A stretch of DNA of 64,000 nt from Sinonovacula constricta (taxonomy: Eukaryota; Mollusca; Bivalvia; Cardiida; Solecurtidae), in contig CM017571.1 in the NCBI GenBank assembly GCA_007844125.1, forward strand, positions 32,722,113-32,786,112, given 5' to 3'. The notes under the pieces were generated by a model. It saw only the letters and a program-made list of their open reading frames with translations. It was not told the origin of the DNA and ran no database searches. Within the stretch, counting starts at the first letter, position 1. The number at the start of each line of letters is the position of its first letter. Positions 34,990-45,995 of the stretch are shown here, in pieces. The position numbers and the translations under genes are program-made.

Positions 34990-35340
34990 CAGGATTTTTT
35001 CAGGTGGTCGGAGGCTCCAAACTTAGCGGGCACCAGAGATTACGGAGAATTAGGGGCATGCTCACTCAGAAAACTTTTAAAATGTAGCAGCTAAATACAG
35101 TCATATCTTGAACTTTTGAGAAGCTGCTAAATCCTTTTCTATAAGTCCATACTGTTTGTAGTTTTGGCGACAAAGATAATCTATAACCCTTTTTACCCTT
35201 TTTTAATTGGATGAAGGGAAAGGTCAAATTAGGACCGTAGGTACGAGTAGTGTTAGGGGGTCAGGAGGCATGCTCCCATAGAAGAAATGTTGACATCTAG
35301 AATAGATGCCATACAGGGTCATTTCCTGCGTTTCAGATGC
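34990..35340 (+). repeat. Unclassified repeat with two gcatgctc-bearing segments
   Basis: Two similar segments occur: ggggcatgctcactcagaaa (35055) and ggaggcatgctcccatagaa (35265). Each is followed about 40 bases later by an acag...gtcat block. The ggggcatgctccc motif followed by an A-rich stretch resembles a repeat seen in several marine invertebrate genomes, so this is probably a transposable element fragment. That family link is from memory. Confidence 0.4.
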
Positions 35341-35735
35341 TGGACAGACCTTCAGAAAGTATGTTCTGCACACATAGTTTTATTTCAGTAAAACGTTTAA
35401 TATATTTAAGTTGTAAATACGTTCGGCTTGTTCTTATCTGTAGCACTAGACACAAGTAATGGTAAGACATTTTTCTCTTTCAAATTCCAGGAGGTCGTCC
35501 GGCTCCCTTCCCCAACCAGCAAGATCCGCCCATGTTAATAACATTTTCGTCATCAATAGCAGCAAAACTGCCAAAATCAGAACCATTTCTAAACAACCGA
35601 CAAGCTTTATTAGCATAACGAGCATCATAAATATCATATCAACATCAACACCAAACAGTTATATAATATGTCATATTGTCATTTTTACTCGCGGCCACTA
35701 TTGATATCACAAAAGTTTGCATCACATAATCAACA
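35341..35735. other. Spacer with small antiparallel open frames
   Basis: Frames at 35446-35637 (minus) and 35459-35704 (plus) overlap. A local GC-rich patch (gtcgtccggctcccttcccc) lies at 35496-35515. No domain is recognised. Confidence 0.4.
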
Positions 35736-35737
35736 TT

Positions 35738-36362
35738 ACATGATTAACATTACTTTTGCCTTCATCATTATAATCACTATTGCCATCATCACCATCATCA
35801 CCATCATGATCCTCATTATCATCATCAAAGTAATTTAAATCTGCATCATCATCTGATCATCGTTATCATCAGCATCATCCACCAAGTTATTTTTTATAAA
35901 TCATCAACAGGCAGCATCATAAAACATATTCAGCATCTATATTAATAACAACACTATCATCAGCATTAGCATCAACAACATAGCCCACAACAGAAGTAGT
36001 ATCCACCACCATACTTATCATCTTCATTAACATAACATCACCAATACCATTGTTCACAAACAACAACATCAGTTACTTGATTAGCATCTTCACCTATAAT
36101 ATCCTTCTCATCTTCGTCATATCCTTATCACGACTTAATTATCAGTATTATCATCAGAATCATCAACACCAGCAAAACTACAACAACAAAAATAAATAGA
36201 TAGCATTACAAGCACCATAAATAGCATCACTTCCATCATCATTTTCATCATCAACAACTCTTCTTAATATTTTATACAATATCATCATCCTCACTATCGA
36301 CATGACGAAAATCATCATCTTCACCACCATCATCATCACCACCACCACCGTCGGTAATCATT
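35738..36362. repeat. ATC/CAT-rich low-complexity region
   Basis: Imperfect atc, cat and aac trinucleotides dominate about 600 bases, with the purest runs at 35775-35825 and 36315-36350. It is a decayed compound microsatellite. Confidence 0.85.
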
Positions 36363-36364
36363 TT

Positions 36365-39026
36365 TACACGAAAGGAGCAAAATCAAAATTATAATCATTG
36401 TCATTATCACAAAAACCAACATTATTTAAATGTACACAAATATTTTGCCTTATTCAGACGGAATGCCGTCTGCAAAATATATTTCTAGTTCTTAGGTAAA
36501 AGTATTGTTCGTAGAACCATTAAACGTCTGAAAACTGGACAGTAAAACAATGATCATGCTTCTACAACAGAATCACCAGATTTTTTAGATTGTTTGACAA
36601 AAATAGTTGCCTTAATTACATGACTTGTGGTGCGTATGAACCTGGTAAATAGTTGCAGTTAAAAAGTAACAAGAACACCCTGTAGACTGTACGCTCCACC
36701 TTTTTATTGCTGGAAAAAAATTGTAACTGATATTATTTATAAATAAATACATATAACCCGAAATAGTTTGCACGCTATGGAACTTAACAAAAATCTCAAA
36801 AGTAATGCGTAGTTTGGCATATCAAGTTAAGGAAGATATCCAGTTACCGACACTCTCCTGTTGAACATTGGGTAGTGTCAACCGAGATTATTAATCCATA
36901 CACTCACTTTTTGGCCACTTAATTAAAGATCGAACACTTTCACATTAAGACATAACATGTTTTCTCAAAATAATAAACGATCTCGGCTGTTACATTGTGA
37001 CTTAAAACACTGTTTATTGTGATCTGAAAATTGACATTACTACCGCCCTCACTGAGCCTTGAGCGTTATGATTCTTTTCTAAGATTTTTTTTTGTACGTG
37101 GTTTTCTCATTACAACATCTGTTAATGTAACTAAGAATTGTAGACGTTAGTTATAAAACGTTAATACTTTTAATAATTCTTATTCTGATATCTATTTGGA
37201 TGCCTTACGACTTCGATGTACTTGTTTTATGGTTTGTTTTTTGTTTGTGTAATTGTTTATCCACGACCATCAAAGAAATGATTGACTGCTTTTTAGATAT
37301 TAGTTTAAAACCTAATAACATTCTTAAAACCAAAACATGAACATGTACTTATGGACCTAAATGATGTGACATGTGTTGGGAATGCATACAATTTAAATAC
37401 CACAGCCAACAAATAGAGCAAAAAGATAAAGACAAAAGATTACATTAAAACATAGTTGAAGTATTTCTTTACTGATCATGTATCGACCAATAAACGAAAG
37501 TTAAAAGTTAACAGTAACTATTGACAGGCTATCTCTATCAGCCAACCTTCATACGTTCACGCAGACTGATTCCATATTTCGCTGACAGCAAGATAAAAGC
37601 ACGTGTCAGTTGCATTCAAACTTCTAGTCTTAAAGACACGCTTCTTAAATATCTGCAATATCGGTTACCTTTCTCAAAACACTGCTATGACACTGTTCGA
37701 AATCCTTTGATTCGATACCTCTCCATTAAAACGGTTACATCTCATGAAATATCACGTCTGATTAGTCCGTGATAGAGCCAAGAAGGATAGGCAAGCCGTC
37801 AGAAGATCAATTAAGGAGGGACCACTGTATATCGCCTCTAGCCATCGCCTGTAAAATGATGCCAAGTTAAGAAAAAATAAGCAGGTAAATAAAAAATCGA
37901 AAATACTTGTTTTCGAAGCATAAAAGTAATTTGATATATTGGGAAGATGTATTTGTTAAATCGTGCAACAATCGATAGTCAGAAAAGAGGCGCACAAGTA
38001 TAAACTCGACTTATATCGTCGGAAAATTGTCTTGAAAAATATGTTTTAAATTGTTCATAAATTGCGGGAATATTTGACTTATATTTTGCAATGAAAATAA
38101 CAAACAAACAAGCACGGTGTTCAACGTCTCGAGATCTAGATGTGATATAAATTATTAAATAGTTTAACTATGAACTAATTTATTGAGTAAAACTAATTAT
38201 ATCTCGAATTGTTTAAGCTTTAGTCACACTGAAGATATACTCTAAATTTGATATTTAAGAATAAATACAACATCAAAATGTTAAGAGAAAACTGTTAAAA
38301 ACTCAAGTATACTGCTACAACATAAATAAGGATTGTGTCTCTCGCAGTTATTATTTTAGTGTACATGCTTTGGCTTCAAATATACGAATGCGGTCTTTTT
38401 TACATAAAATACCAAACGTGACTAAAATACATCTACATGTAGTACTAGAATCACAATTAAACAAATCATAACATCTCTAGATTCAAACAATTCCAGGAAT
38501 AACACTTTGGAGTACATTTCCAGTCCTGGGCATAAAATATTTCTGATTTTTCAACTTTTATTTCATTACTTTTGAGAGATTAAACATACTATAAATATGT
38601 CTTTTAATGCATATATGTATTTTGTGAAAGAAATAAGTGTCACAAATATACCGGAGTTCCTTTTTATTTCGTCATATACTTGCAAAATTATAAACGCAAA
38701 GCATTTGTAATGTGTAATTTTGTTAAACATTAAAACACATTTCACTATCTTCAGTACTTTTTTCTAAGATGCAAGATATTTACTTTCAATGCCCAGCTTA
38801 TTTTACACATCATTTATTTTAGGATATACTGTATATAGCATATAACGCCATGATAGTTTTGTAAATTTTGCACTCTACAAGTACTTATGCTTTTTTAAAT
38901 TTAAGTAAATAATTTTGTTATTTCTAAACTGTTTATCAAATATTACAAAAGTTCAAGGATTGTCGTTTCACAGTGGCCTACTAGTCCTAATAATGATTGT
39001 TCATAAAACTTAGAGTCAATAAATCC
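36365..39026. other. Long AT-rich non-coding stretch
   Basis: The frame at 37521-37772 (83 codons) shows no known domain. No mobile-element protein, SINE head or RNA gene was seen. Confidence 0.5.
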
Positions 39027-39028
39027 GC

Positions 39029-39138
39029 GGGTGCCAGTGGGTGCCAGTGGGTGCAAGTGGGTGCCAGTGGGTGCTAGCGGGTGCCAGCGGGTGCCAGTGG
39101 GTCCAAGTGGGTGCCAGCGGGTGCCAGTGGGTGCCAGC
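39029..39138. repeat. 10-bp minisatellite (gtgccagtgg), about 11 units
   Basis: Units gtgccagtgg, gtgcaagtgg, gtgctagcgg and gtgccagcgg follow one another in exact 10-base register from 39031. A plus-strand frame across it reads a three-frame rotation (GASGCQWV-type repeat) and is a by-product of the repeat. Confidence 0.95.
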
Positions 39139-39139
39139 T

Positions 39140-39890
39140 TATTTCCAAAGCGACAGCAAAGCCTGGAGAAGTATTGTACTGGGCAATTTCCAAATTAAAT
39201 TCTCTATAGTGCCGAAGATTATGCTAGTAATGTCATGTACCATCCGGTGGGTACACTTTCTGCTGCACAGTTTGCATATATTTAATATATGTAACAATAT
39301 ATGTCATCTGGTATTTGGACATACCTTCTGCAGAAACAAATAAAAAATAATACTTTAGTCAAAGTTGTGACGATTTTCAACAGTATCCCATTTAAGGGCT
39401 GTTAAATTTGTTATTCAACACTTAAATGTTCATTCTTATCATATCTATAAATAAGAACGATTGGAATCCCTGCTAAAAATTGACATCGACGTCACAGCGG
39501 ATGACGTGGATGAGCTAAAGCATAAATTGTCGCATGGTTTTCTTAGTTTATTAATAGCTAACTGTGCAGCTCTGATGGGAAATAAATGTTTGCAAAAAAG
39601 ATTGTGGCGTTATGGCTGACTTTTTAGATATATGTAGGACATCAATAAACATCATTTTGCGAGACTTGTCCAGGTAACAAGGGTTTATTATGATGTTTGA
39701 TGAAAATATTTGTGGTCCAAACTGTCTGATACCACCTTTAAACTGTCGATATAACTTCATTATACACATTTTAGAGTAACGGACCGTAACTCTGATGTGA
39801 ACTAGATTATATGCTGCTTTGTATTTTTACTTGTTGTATGCCACATCTGTTATTTAAAGCTGCACTGCCAACATCGTCTTACTCAAGTTC
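39140..39890. other. Non-coding spacer, nothing recognised
   Basis: No feature is supported. Confidence 0.4.
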
Positions 39891-39892
39891 GC

Positions 39893-39992
39893 TTGGTTCT
39901 TTTCTCTAAAAAAATCTTACAGAACATCGTGTTATTGACTGCTACACTACCGTTCCCATAAAATACCTTCTATAAGAGGCACTGCGCCAACA
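39893..39992 (+). repeat. Diverged direct repeat, copy 1 of 2
   Basis: ttcttttctctaaaaaaatc, acagaacat, attgactgctacact, tataagaggcact parallels 41253-41349 in the same order and orientation. It is probably an old repeat of unknown class. Confidence 0.5.
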
Positions 39993-39994
39993 AG

Positions 39995-40635
39995 CGAGAG
40001 CAGGGATGTAAGACATCCAAGACGCCGCAGAGAACAAGCGCTTTAAATAAGATGACTATTCTTCCAGAGAACCTAGCACACTCGTATACTATGGAAAGGG
40101 ATATCTGCCAACATTCCAATTACTATTTTCAACTTTCAATACGCGTGTTTATAACTTTAAATGTTAATTTGTAAATTGTAACACCACGGTAACACCACGT
40201 ATGCTAAACAAAACCTGTTCAACATTAGGACGCAATGTATTCTAACAGAGGAAAATGCCCATCTATAAATAGAATGCACCGCTTGAACTGATCAGCGTTC
40301 AATCAGACAACTGTATTATTTATTTGTGCCATACAATGTTAAAGATAATAGTTTGTACTTTACAGTTGATTTGAATATGATTACAAACATATGATCATAG
40401 AAGATCTAGTGATAATTCTGTCTTAACGACACACACAGAAGAATGCATGAATAATTGTAATCGTCCATGTACTATAGACATGCAATAATTAAAGTCGGTC
40501 CATATTTACAAGTATCTAATTTCCCCTCAAACTGTATGAATCGGTTCAAATGTTGTTCGTATACTTTTATCTTTGTAGTATCGCTTTTCAACCTTTATCA
40601 TTTAACTGCATACATTGCATTTAACTGCATTTAAC
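39995..40635. other. AT-rich spacer, nothing recognised
   Basis: No feature is supported. Confidence 0.4.
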
Positions 40636-40639
40636 CGAA

Positions 40640-40960
40640 ATGATCAGGGCTAGCAAAATTCCATTACCGTGCACAGGATGGAGTGGGAACCCACGACCCC
40701 ATTCTCCGCATTCAGGTGCTTTACCACCTGATCTACCTTGACACACAGCTTTAAACCTTCTTTATTTTAGCCAGGCATCACCTGGACAGAACCACCAGTA
40801 ACTAGCCGGTTCCCGCTCCACATGGTTCTCTGAAAACCTCCTTCTTATGTCATTGATATAAGATGGAACGATCCCATTACCCGGGTTGGGGATAGAACCC
40901 ACGACCTCCTTCTCCAGAGGCAGGTGCTCTAGCAACTGAGATACATGGGCAACTGACTCT
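40640..40960 (-). repeat. SINE cluster with two tRNA-like heads (SINE family 3)
   Basis: On the minus strand the first head is atctcagttgctagagc (A-box-like, about 40926-40942) with gggttctatcccc (B-box-like, about 40890-40902). A body follows, containing aagaaggaggttttcagaga, gtggagcgggaaccgg and gtccaggtgatgcctggct. A second head then appears: tagatcaggtggtaaagc (about 40718-40735) with gtgggttcccactcc (about 40682-40696). Each is a tRNA-related promoter region of a SINE, so this is either a head-to-tail dimer or one SINE inserted into another. Neither folds as a complete tRNA by eye. Confidence 0.7.
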
Positions 40961-41252
40961 GAGGATGGGGAGAGCATGTTTACTACATTACAATCCCTTG
41001 TTGATGTAGTTCAATTCCAATGTATTGTAAACAAATCCGCATGAAAATGAGCATGTGCTTTCTTCCTTGTTGTCTGCTACTTCCGTTATTACATGATACA
41101 TTGATGACATCGGCATACTTGGTTGTTGTTTTTTGTAAAACAAGACGTAAGTAAACAGCTGCGAATTCCTATTAAAGACTGTTACATTTTATATAATTGC
41201 AAGCTACACATAACTGCTGCAAGCTATACTGTTAAAACGGAATACTCTGTTC

Positions 41253-41349
41253 TTTTCTCTGAAAAAGGTCTCACGGAACATTTGCGATTTCTGGTTATTG
41301 CCTGCTACTCTATCGGTTAAAATACATACCATAAGAGGTACCACTCTCC
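41253..41349 (+). repeat. Diverged direct repeat, copy 2 of 2
   Basis: ttcttttctctgaaaaaggt, cacggaacat, attgcctgctactct and cataagaggtaccact parallel the segment at 39.89-39.99 kb. Confidence 0.5.
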
Positions 41350-41354
41350 AGACG

Positions 41355-42820
41355 GCGCATATAATGGTAATTGGCAAGTGGAACTGTTACATATTCAGAT
41401 GTTTTATTAAAAAGCAATAGTAAAAACTATAAAAGAATGCACCTGATAAAAAGTTTAATTATTTTCTGTGGGCATGATTGTGTACGCACTGTTAAAACAA
41501 TGCTGTTCAATAAATACCGACCGGAAGTAGAGCCCGTAATGGGCGTGCTATGTTTTAGCACCAGATTTTCTACTTTGATGATAACCTGAATCTCTTTGTA
41601 TTAATAGAATGTTAGAACAAATTTATATTCGAAAAAAACCCTTCAAGTCATGAACTTCCACTTTTAACAAAAGGTGCATATATCATTTCTCATTGCGAAT
41701 AACAGAGCAACAAATGTACCGTATGTATTTCAATGATACAGAATTGAATATTCTTAAATTAAAACAAGTTTTCGGGTCTTTCTGATAGAAAATACATAGC
41801 TAATTTCACCTATATATGGTTACTTGGTTTCAACATTGCTTGGAAATAATGTATTTTGCTTCCAAAATATCGACAGTTAATACAGAATAAAGTTAACTTC
41901 ATATTTATGATGCAAAAATATGAAAAAGGGCAGTAACTCTGAAGGATGTCAAAAGTTGTGGTTACAAGGTTATTAGCAATGGTAATGCTATATTTAATCC
42001 ATTATCGTTTTACAAACTTTTGACTTGTTTAAAGATGAGAACTAGATCCGATTATTCCCGGCAGATTCACAAGGACACCTACCCGAAGAATTAAAAAAGT
42101 AATGATTTTATTTACAAAAATCTTTGAACAAAACACAAACAACAACAACGACAACAACAAGGAAAAACCTTCCCGAAAAAACTCCAAACAAATTAAAAGC
42201 AAAAAACTAAACGATCAAAACAAAACAATGAGTTTAGTTTTACTTAAAATAAAATGCATTAATCATTCTACATGCAGAATAGAACAAAACTTCCGTCGTC
42301 TTGACGACAGTACAGGTATATAAGAAAGTGAGACAGATAACCTTTATTTTGAGTTATCAAGATGGTAGAAGTCGACACAAGCCATTATAGATGTTAAATA
42401 ATGATACTGTAATAGGTTTATATAAAAAGGTTTTTAGTAAAGTCATGCATAATTAAAATGTTATTTATTTTAAATTTTAAAAGTTTCTATATCAATGATC
42501 TCTGTCTACGCGCATAGAGTTGTTTGTGCGGTATTATGTGATCATCCTAAACAAATAATTAAACTCTTTCTGACATATTTTTAATTTAACTTATATTATT
42601 ATCTTAACAACCATAGAACTCGGAGATCAGAAATTCGACGATATAGATGTGTGAGAAAAATGCACGTTTTTAATTATGAAAACATTTGCATTCTTTTTTT
42701 AAGGATTTTTTGCACGGTGCTTTTTTGTACAAGTTTTATATGACGTTCAAATGATTTTTTTAAATTTTAACACCAGGTCATTTTAATCATTATAAACGAT
42801 GTGTAATTCCCTACAACTTT
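41355..42820. other. AT-rich non-coding DNA, nothing recognised
   Basis: A short aac-rich tract is present near 42130-42165. No gene or RNA is supported. Confidence 0.45.
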
Positions 42821-42823
42821 GAA

Positions 42824-43020
42824 TTTAAAGGGATTGCACTCCATTAACGGTGGCCTCCGAAAGTTTGGCCATATCAAATCTATGTTACACTATCGTAGCC
42901 TTGTGTGTCGGATTTTAGGCTAAATAGCTGTATAAACTACTGTTTTCGTCTTAAAACTTCGATTTTTTATCATTGCCTGAAGTGTTAGAAAGTTTAAATC
43001 GAAAAATATATCCCTTTAAG
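42824..43020. mobile_element. Candidate MITE with short terminal inverted repeats
   Basis: The segment begins tttaaaggga and ends tccctttaag, a 9-base inverted match about 197 bases apart. No open frame lies inside. Short non-autonomous DNA transposons have this layout. The terminal repeats are short and no target duplication is obvious, so chance is possible. Confidence 0.4.
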
Positions 43021-43039
43021 TGCCTATTATTGTCAATAA

Positions 43040-43270
43040 TAAAATATAACAAATCCTGTTAGCATTGCAATAAAAAGTAATCTCTGAAAAAAAAAGCACA
43101 GGACAAAGGTATTCACATGCAGGCCAAATTTAATCGTTAGAACAAATCAGTGACGAGCCATTAAACAAAATCGAGCCAACACAATAGTTGGAACGATTAG
43201 TCAGTAAAAGGGATCGACTGGGGTGCCTAAACAGGTTTTACAGAGCTCTAACCTTGCACTTACTGAAGGA
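43040..43270 (+). repeat. YX family, module Y
   Basis: The copy shows gttagcattgcaat, agcacaggacaaaggtattc, acatgcaggccaaat, gacgagccattaaacaaaat, gggatcgactggggtgccta and ttttacagagctctaacctt, then gcacttactgaagg. The hairpin arms are mutated (agtcagt and cgactg). Confidence 0.8.
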
Positions 43271-43412
43271 GTTCTCAAATGCAATAAATGTAAATAAAAC
43301 ATCTATTTGAAACAAAACAGTCAAAACGATGACTTATTCTAAGAGATAAGTTATGACATCATTAAAAGACATTATTGACATAAATTAAACATTGTCCAGA
43401 TGTTTGGGAATC

Positions 43413-43665
43413 AAGTATTATTTCTGTGAGAAGAACTAATACAATTCTTTATTGTAAATGAAATTGCATCATGAGCTAGGAATAAAATTTCCAGAGGAGA
43501 AGTGTAATGGCTGAACATACTGTTCATGTCTATATGGAATTGAGGAACCAAAGTCCAATGTCCATCAAAAATAAATACACATAAGAAATTAACAATCTCT
43601 ATAGGATAACCTAATGACAACATAGATGTTAGAGAGTTTTTTGCCACCGCCTTACTGTCCAAAGG
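43413..43665 (+). repeat. YX family, module X
   Basis: In order it shows agtattatttctgtgagaag, attgtaaatgaaattgcatc, agaagtgtaatggctgaaca, atggaattgaggaaccaaag, tccaatgtccatcaaa, and gccaccgccttactg. It is the longest X copy and matches those at 16.1 and 21.8 kb. A minus-strand 83-codon frame over it is not kept in the other copies. Confidence 0.75.
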
Positions 43666-43762
43666 TCAGTCGGTACAAGGCACCGACTGGGGTACTTAAA
43701 CCGGCTTTACATAGCTCTATCCTCGCTCTTCGTGAGGGGTTTCTCAAATGCAAGCAATGACA
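43666..43762 (+). repeat. YX family, module Y, hairpin-bearing 3' part
   Basis: ggtcagtcggtacaaggcac and cgactggggtacttaaaccg are followed by gctttacatagctctatcct, cgctcttcgtgaggggtttc and tcaaatgcaa. The hairpin arms cagtcgg and ccgactg are perfectly complementary here. With the preceding X and Y it makes a Y-X-Y unit over 43.04-43.76 kb. Confidence 0.75.
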
Positions 43763-43764
43763 AA

Positions 43765-44400
43765 AACAACAACAACAAAACAAACAAACAAACAACTATA
43801 TTTGAAACTAATCTATAAATACGAACGACGGGGATTTCAGCTAAAAATAGATAATGAGCATGTATATCTGAAAAGTAAATGGTCACCTAGATTCCTTGGT
43901 TTAAAAATAGCTAACTGTGTAGCGTGGCTGGGTAGAAAATACAACTTTGTGGCTCTAAAAAACAAAATTTCGCTGGCTGTTTTCATGTATTTTATTATTT
44001 GGTTTCATGAGAGAAAGTATTATTCAATCTGTTAGATACCACAATTAAAACCGAACGAGCTAACGCAAGTTTTACTTTCTGTTTGTAATGAGAACATAAA
44101 GTTTGAAGTGAGACAGGATAAAGTGAAAAAATGTCATATACATTGTATTTTAAAAAAGATATTTGCCCAAGAATAGAACTTAATATAACACCCTACAGCC
44201 GGCTCATGGTCGTTTATCGATTTCCATATATTTGGCATGGGGGTGGGGTGGTTGGTTTTGTGATAGGTCTTCTGACCGTCCAAATGAAGAACGTGTAGAT
44301 GTCCGGACTTTATAATGCAAAGACACAGAAGACTTTAATAAAACCATTTATACAATTATTTACATACTTTTGAGTCCTTAAGCAATCGGCGTACATGTTT
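43765..44400. other. Non-coding spacer before the LTR
   Basis: The 95-codon frame at 43748-44035 begins inside the YX repeat and has no recognised domain. No other feature is supported. Confidence 0.4.
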
Positions 44401-44401
44401 T

Positions 44402-45098
44402 TGTACAGTAAGTACACCAGCGATTAAGGTTACGCTAGTCAGGTTAAGGGGTTGTTTATCGCTGTAGTATAAATGACGTATTTTGCATGACATAGCACTC
44501 GCGTAACAGATAGGAAGAATCATGCTAGAAAATTCATTTGTTTATTTTAACTGCTGTTTTGTGAATGTTCTGGATTCGTGAATGTTCTGGAGACTTCGGC
44601 GTTCTAGACATTCTTTGGGTTTACATAAGGGACTTGTTAGCCGATTTAAGTTGAAGTTTGGACATACAGTTTGGAAATACTTGCAACATTAGTGGACTTA
44701 TTATATTCTACAGCGATATAAATATTTAAGTGTTGGATTTGCAATTATATTAATTACATTCGAGTATAGTTCTACCTTTGGATTATTTCAACTGTGCGTA
44801 TCTACGAGGACATTCTACCGAAAACTCTTTAGGATAATTCGACGCTGGATTATTAATCGGACTATTAAAGGGACACCTCCTAAAGAGACAAACTGTAAGC
44901 TAACACTTTTTTTGCATTCTCAAATTGTGTCTGATATATTTGTTATGATTTTGTTACGCCATACATTTAATTGTTTATTAAAATAAAACATTATTGTACT
45001 AGTTTGTTGCTGGCTTGTTCTTTCTGTTACATCATTGCGTCGTTTAGTAAACGTGCCATGTTATTAATAAATCTTAAATAGCGACACCGATCGTAACA
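44402..45098 (+). mobile_element. Long terminal repeat of a gypsy-type retrotransposon (5' LTR)
   Basis: The LTR starts tgtacagtaagtacaccagc and ends gcgacaccgatcgtaaca, so it has the usual TG...CA ends. It is about 697 bases long. It is followed by gaaat and then tgggggctcgtccgg, the kind of tRNA-primer-binding start seen immediately after LTRs of many retroviral-type elements. The reverse complement of 46897-47596 aligns along its whole length with moderate divergence. Shared landmarks include catgctagaaaattcatttg, gtttggaaatacttgca and aagaacaagccagcaacaaa (complement). Confidence 0.85.
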
Positions 45099-45206
45099 GA
45101 AATTGGGGGCTCGTCCGGAATTTCAAACAATAAAGGATAAGTGCTATATTTGTGTCCTTTTTAAAAAAAATTGTGAACAAATACTTCTACAAACCAGAAA
45201 AAAAGC

Positions 45207-45995
45207 TTCCATGGCATTTAATTTGGGAAAGTTTGTAAAGTCGCCTAGTCAGGAGGAGTTTAATTGGCCAAAAATTCTGATTTGCTCGACATTGATGCTC
45301 ATTTCAATGTTCTTGGAATTAAAGCATCCATGCGAAACAGGCTATTTGCAACATGCTTATTCAAACTTTGATTGACGATAACATACTTTCGACTGACTTT
45401 ATGTCGTTTGTAAAGTAAGATGTGTTAGACCAGGACTAAGAAGTAAAATTGCAATCATAGAAATTAAGAATGGAAAGAGAAGAGCGAATAGAATAACAAA
45501 GGTTAAAGTACGAAGAAAAAAAAAAGGTACAATTAGAACGAGAAAGAGAACTAGAAGAGAGAGAACGAGAACGAGAAGTAAGAGAACGAGACAGGCAGTT
45601 TCAATTAGAATTGATGAATCTAGAAAGAGCAAATCAGATATCCATTCAAAATAAAGAATTTGATGTGTCAAAAATATATGACTGTTCCTGCTTTTCAAGA
45701 AAAGGATGTTGACAAATATTTTTACATTTTAAGAAAGTTGCAGATCACTTGAAATGGCCAAAAGAGCACTGGACTTTACTTCTGCAAACTGTTCTATTAG
45801 GTAAAGCACGTGAAATCTACACAGAGTTAAGCATTGAGCAGTGTTCTAACTATAATACTGTCAATGATTACATCCTTAAAGGCTACGAACTGGTCCTTGA
45901 GGCTTATAAGAATTGTGAAAAAGAAACTAATCAAACACATGTGGAGTTTGCAAGAACAAAAACACAATTATTTGACATATGGTGTTCATCTTAAA
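45207..45995 (+). pseudogene. Gypsy-type gag polyprotein fragment (frameshifted)
   Basis: It starts MAFNLGKFVKSPSQEEFNW at 45207. Frame changes are followed by a charged helical region (repeated R-E residues, 45.53-45.60 kb), then QEKDVDK and WPKEHWTLLLQTVLLGKARE, IYTELSIEQCSNYNTV, and TNQTHVEFARTKTQLFDIWC ending at a stop near 45992. This is the capsid-like gag of gypsy/Ty3 elements, which packages the element RNA. At least two frameshifts separate the pieces. No protease, RT or integrase follows, so the element was cut short soon after gag. Confidence 0.8.

Noticed and set aside
39041..39343. 100-codon frame with a GASGCQWV-type repeat as a repeat protein
   Set aside because: The repeat is a 10-bp minisatellite read in rotating frames; the unique C-terminal part has no recognised domain.
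40680..40945. Two tRNA genes on the minus strand
   Set aside because: The boxes are present but no full cloverleaf is formed by eye, and SINE body sequence follows the upstream head.
43411..43662. 83-codon minus-strand frame as a gene
   Set aside because: It lies inside an X repeat module; copies at 16.1 and 21.8 kb do not keep the frame.
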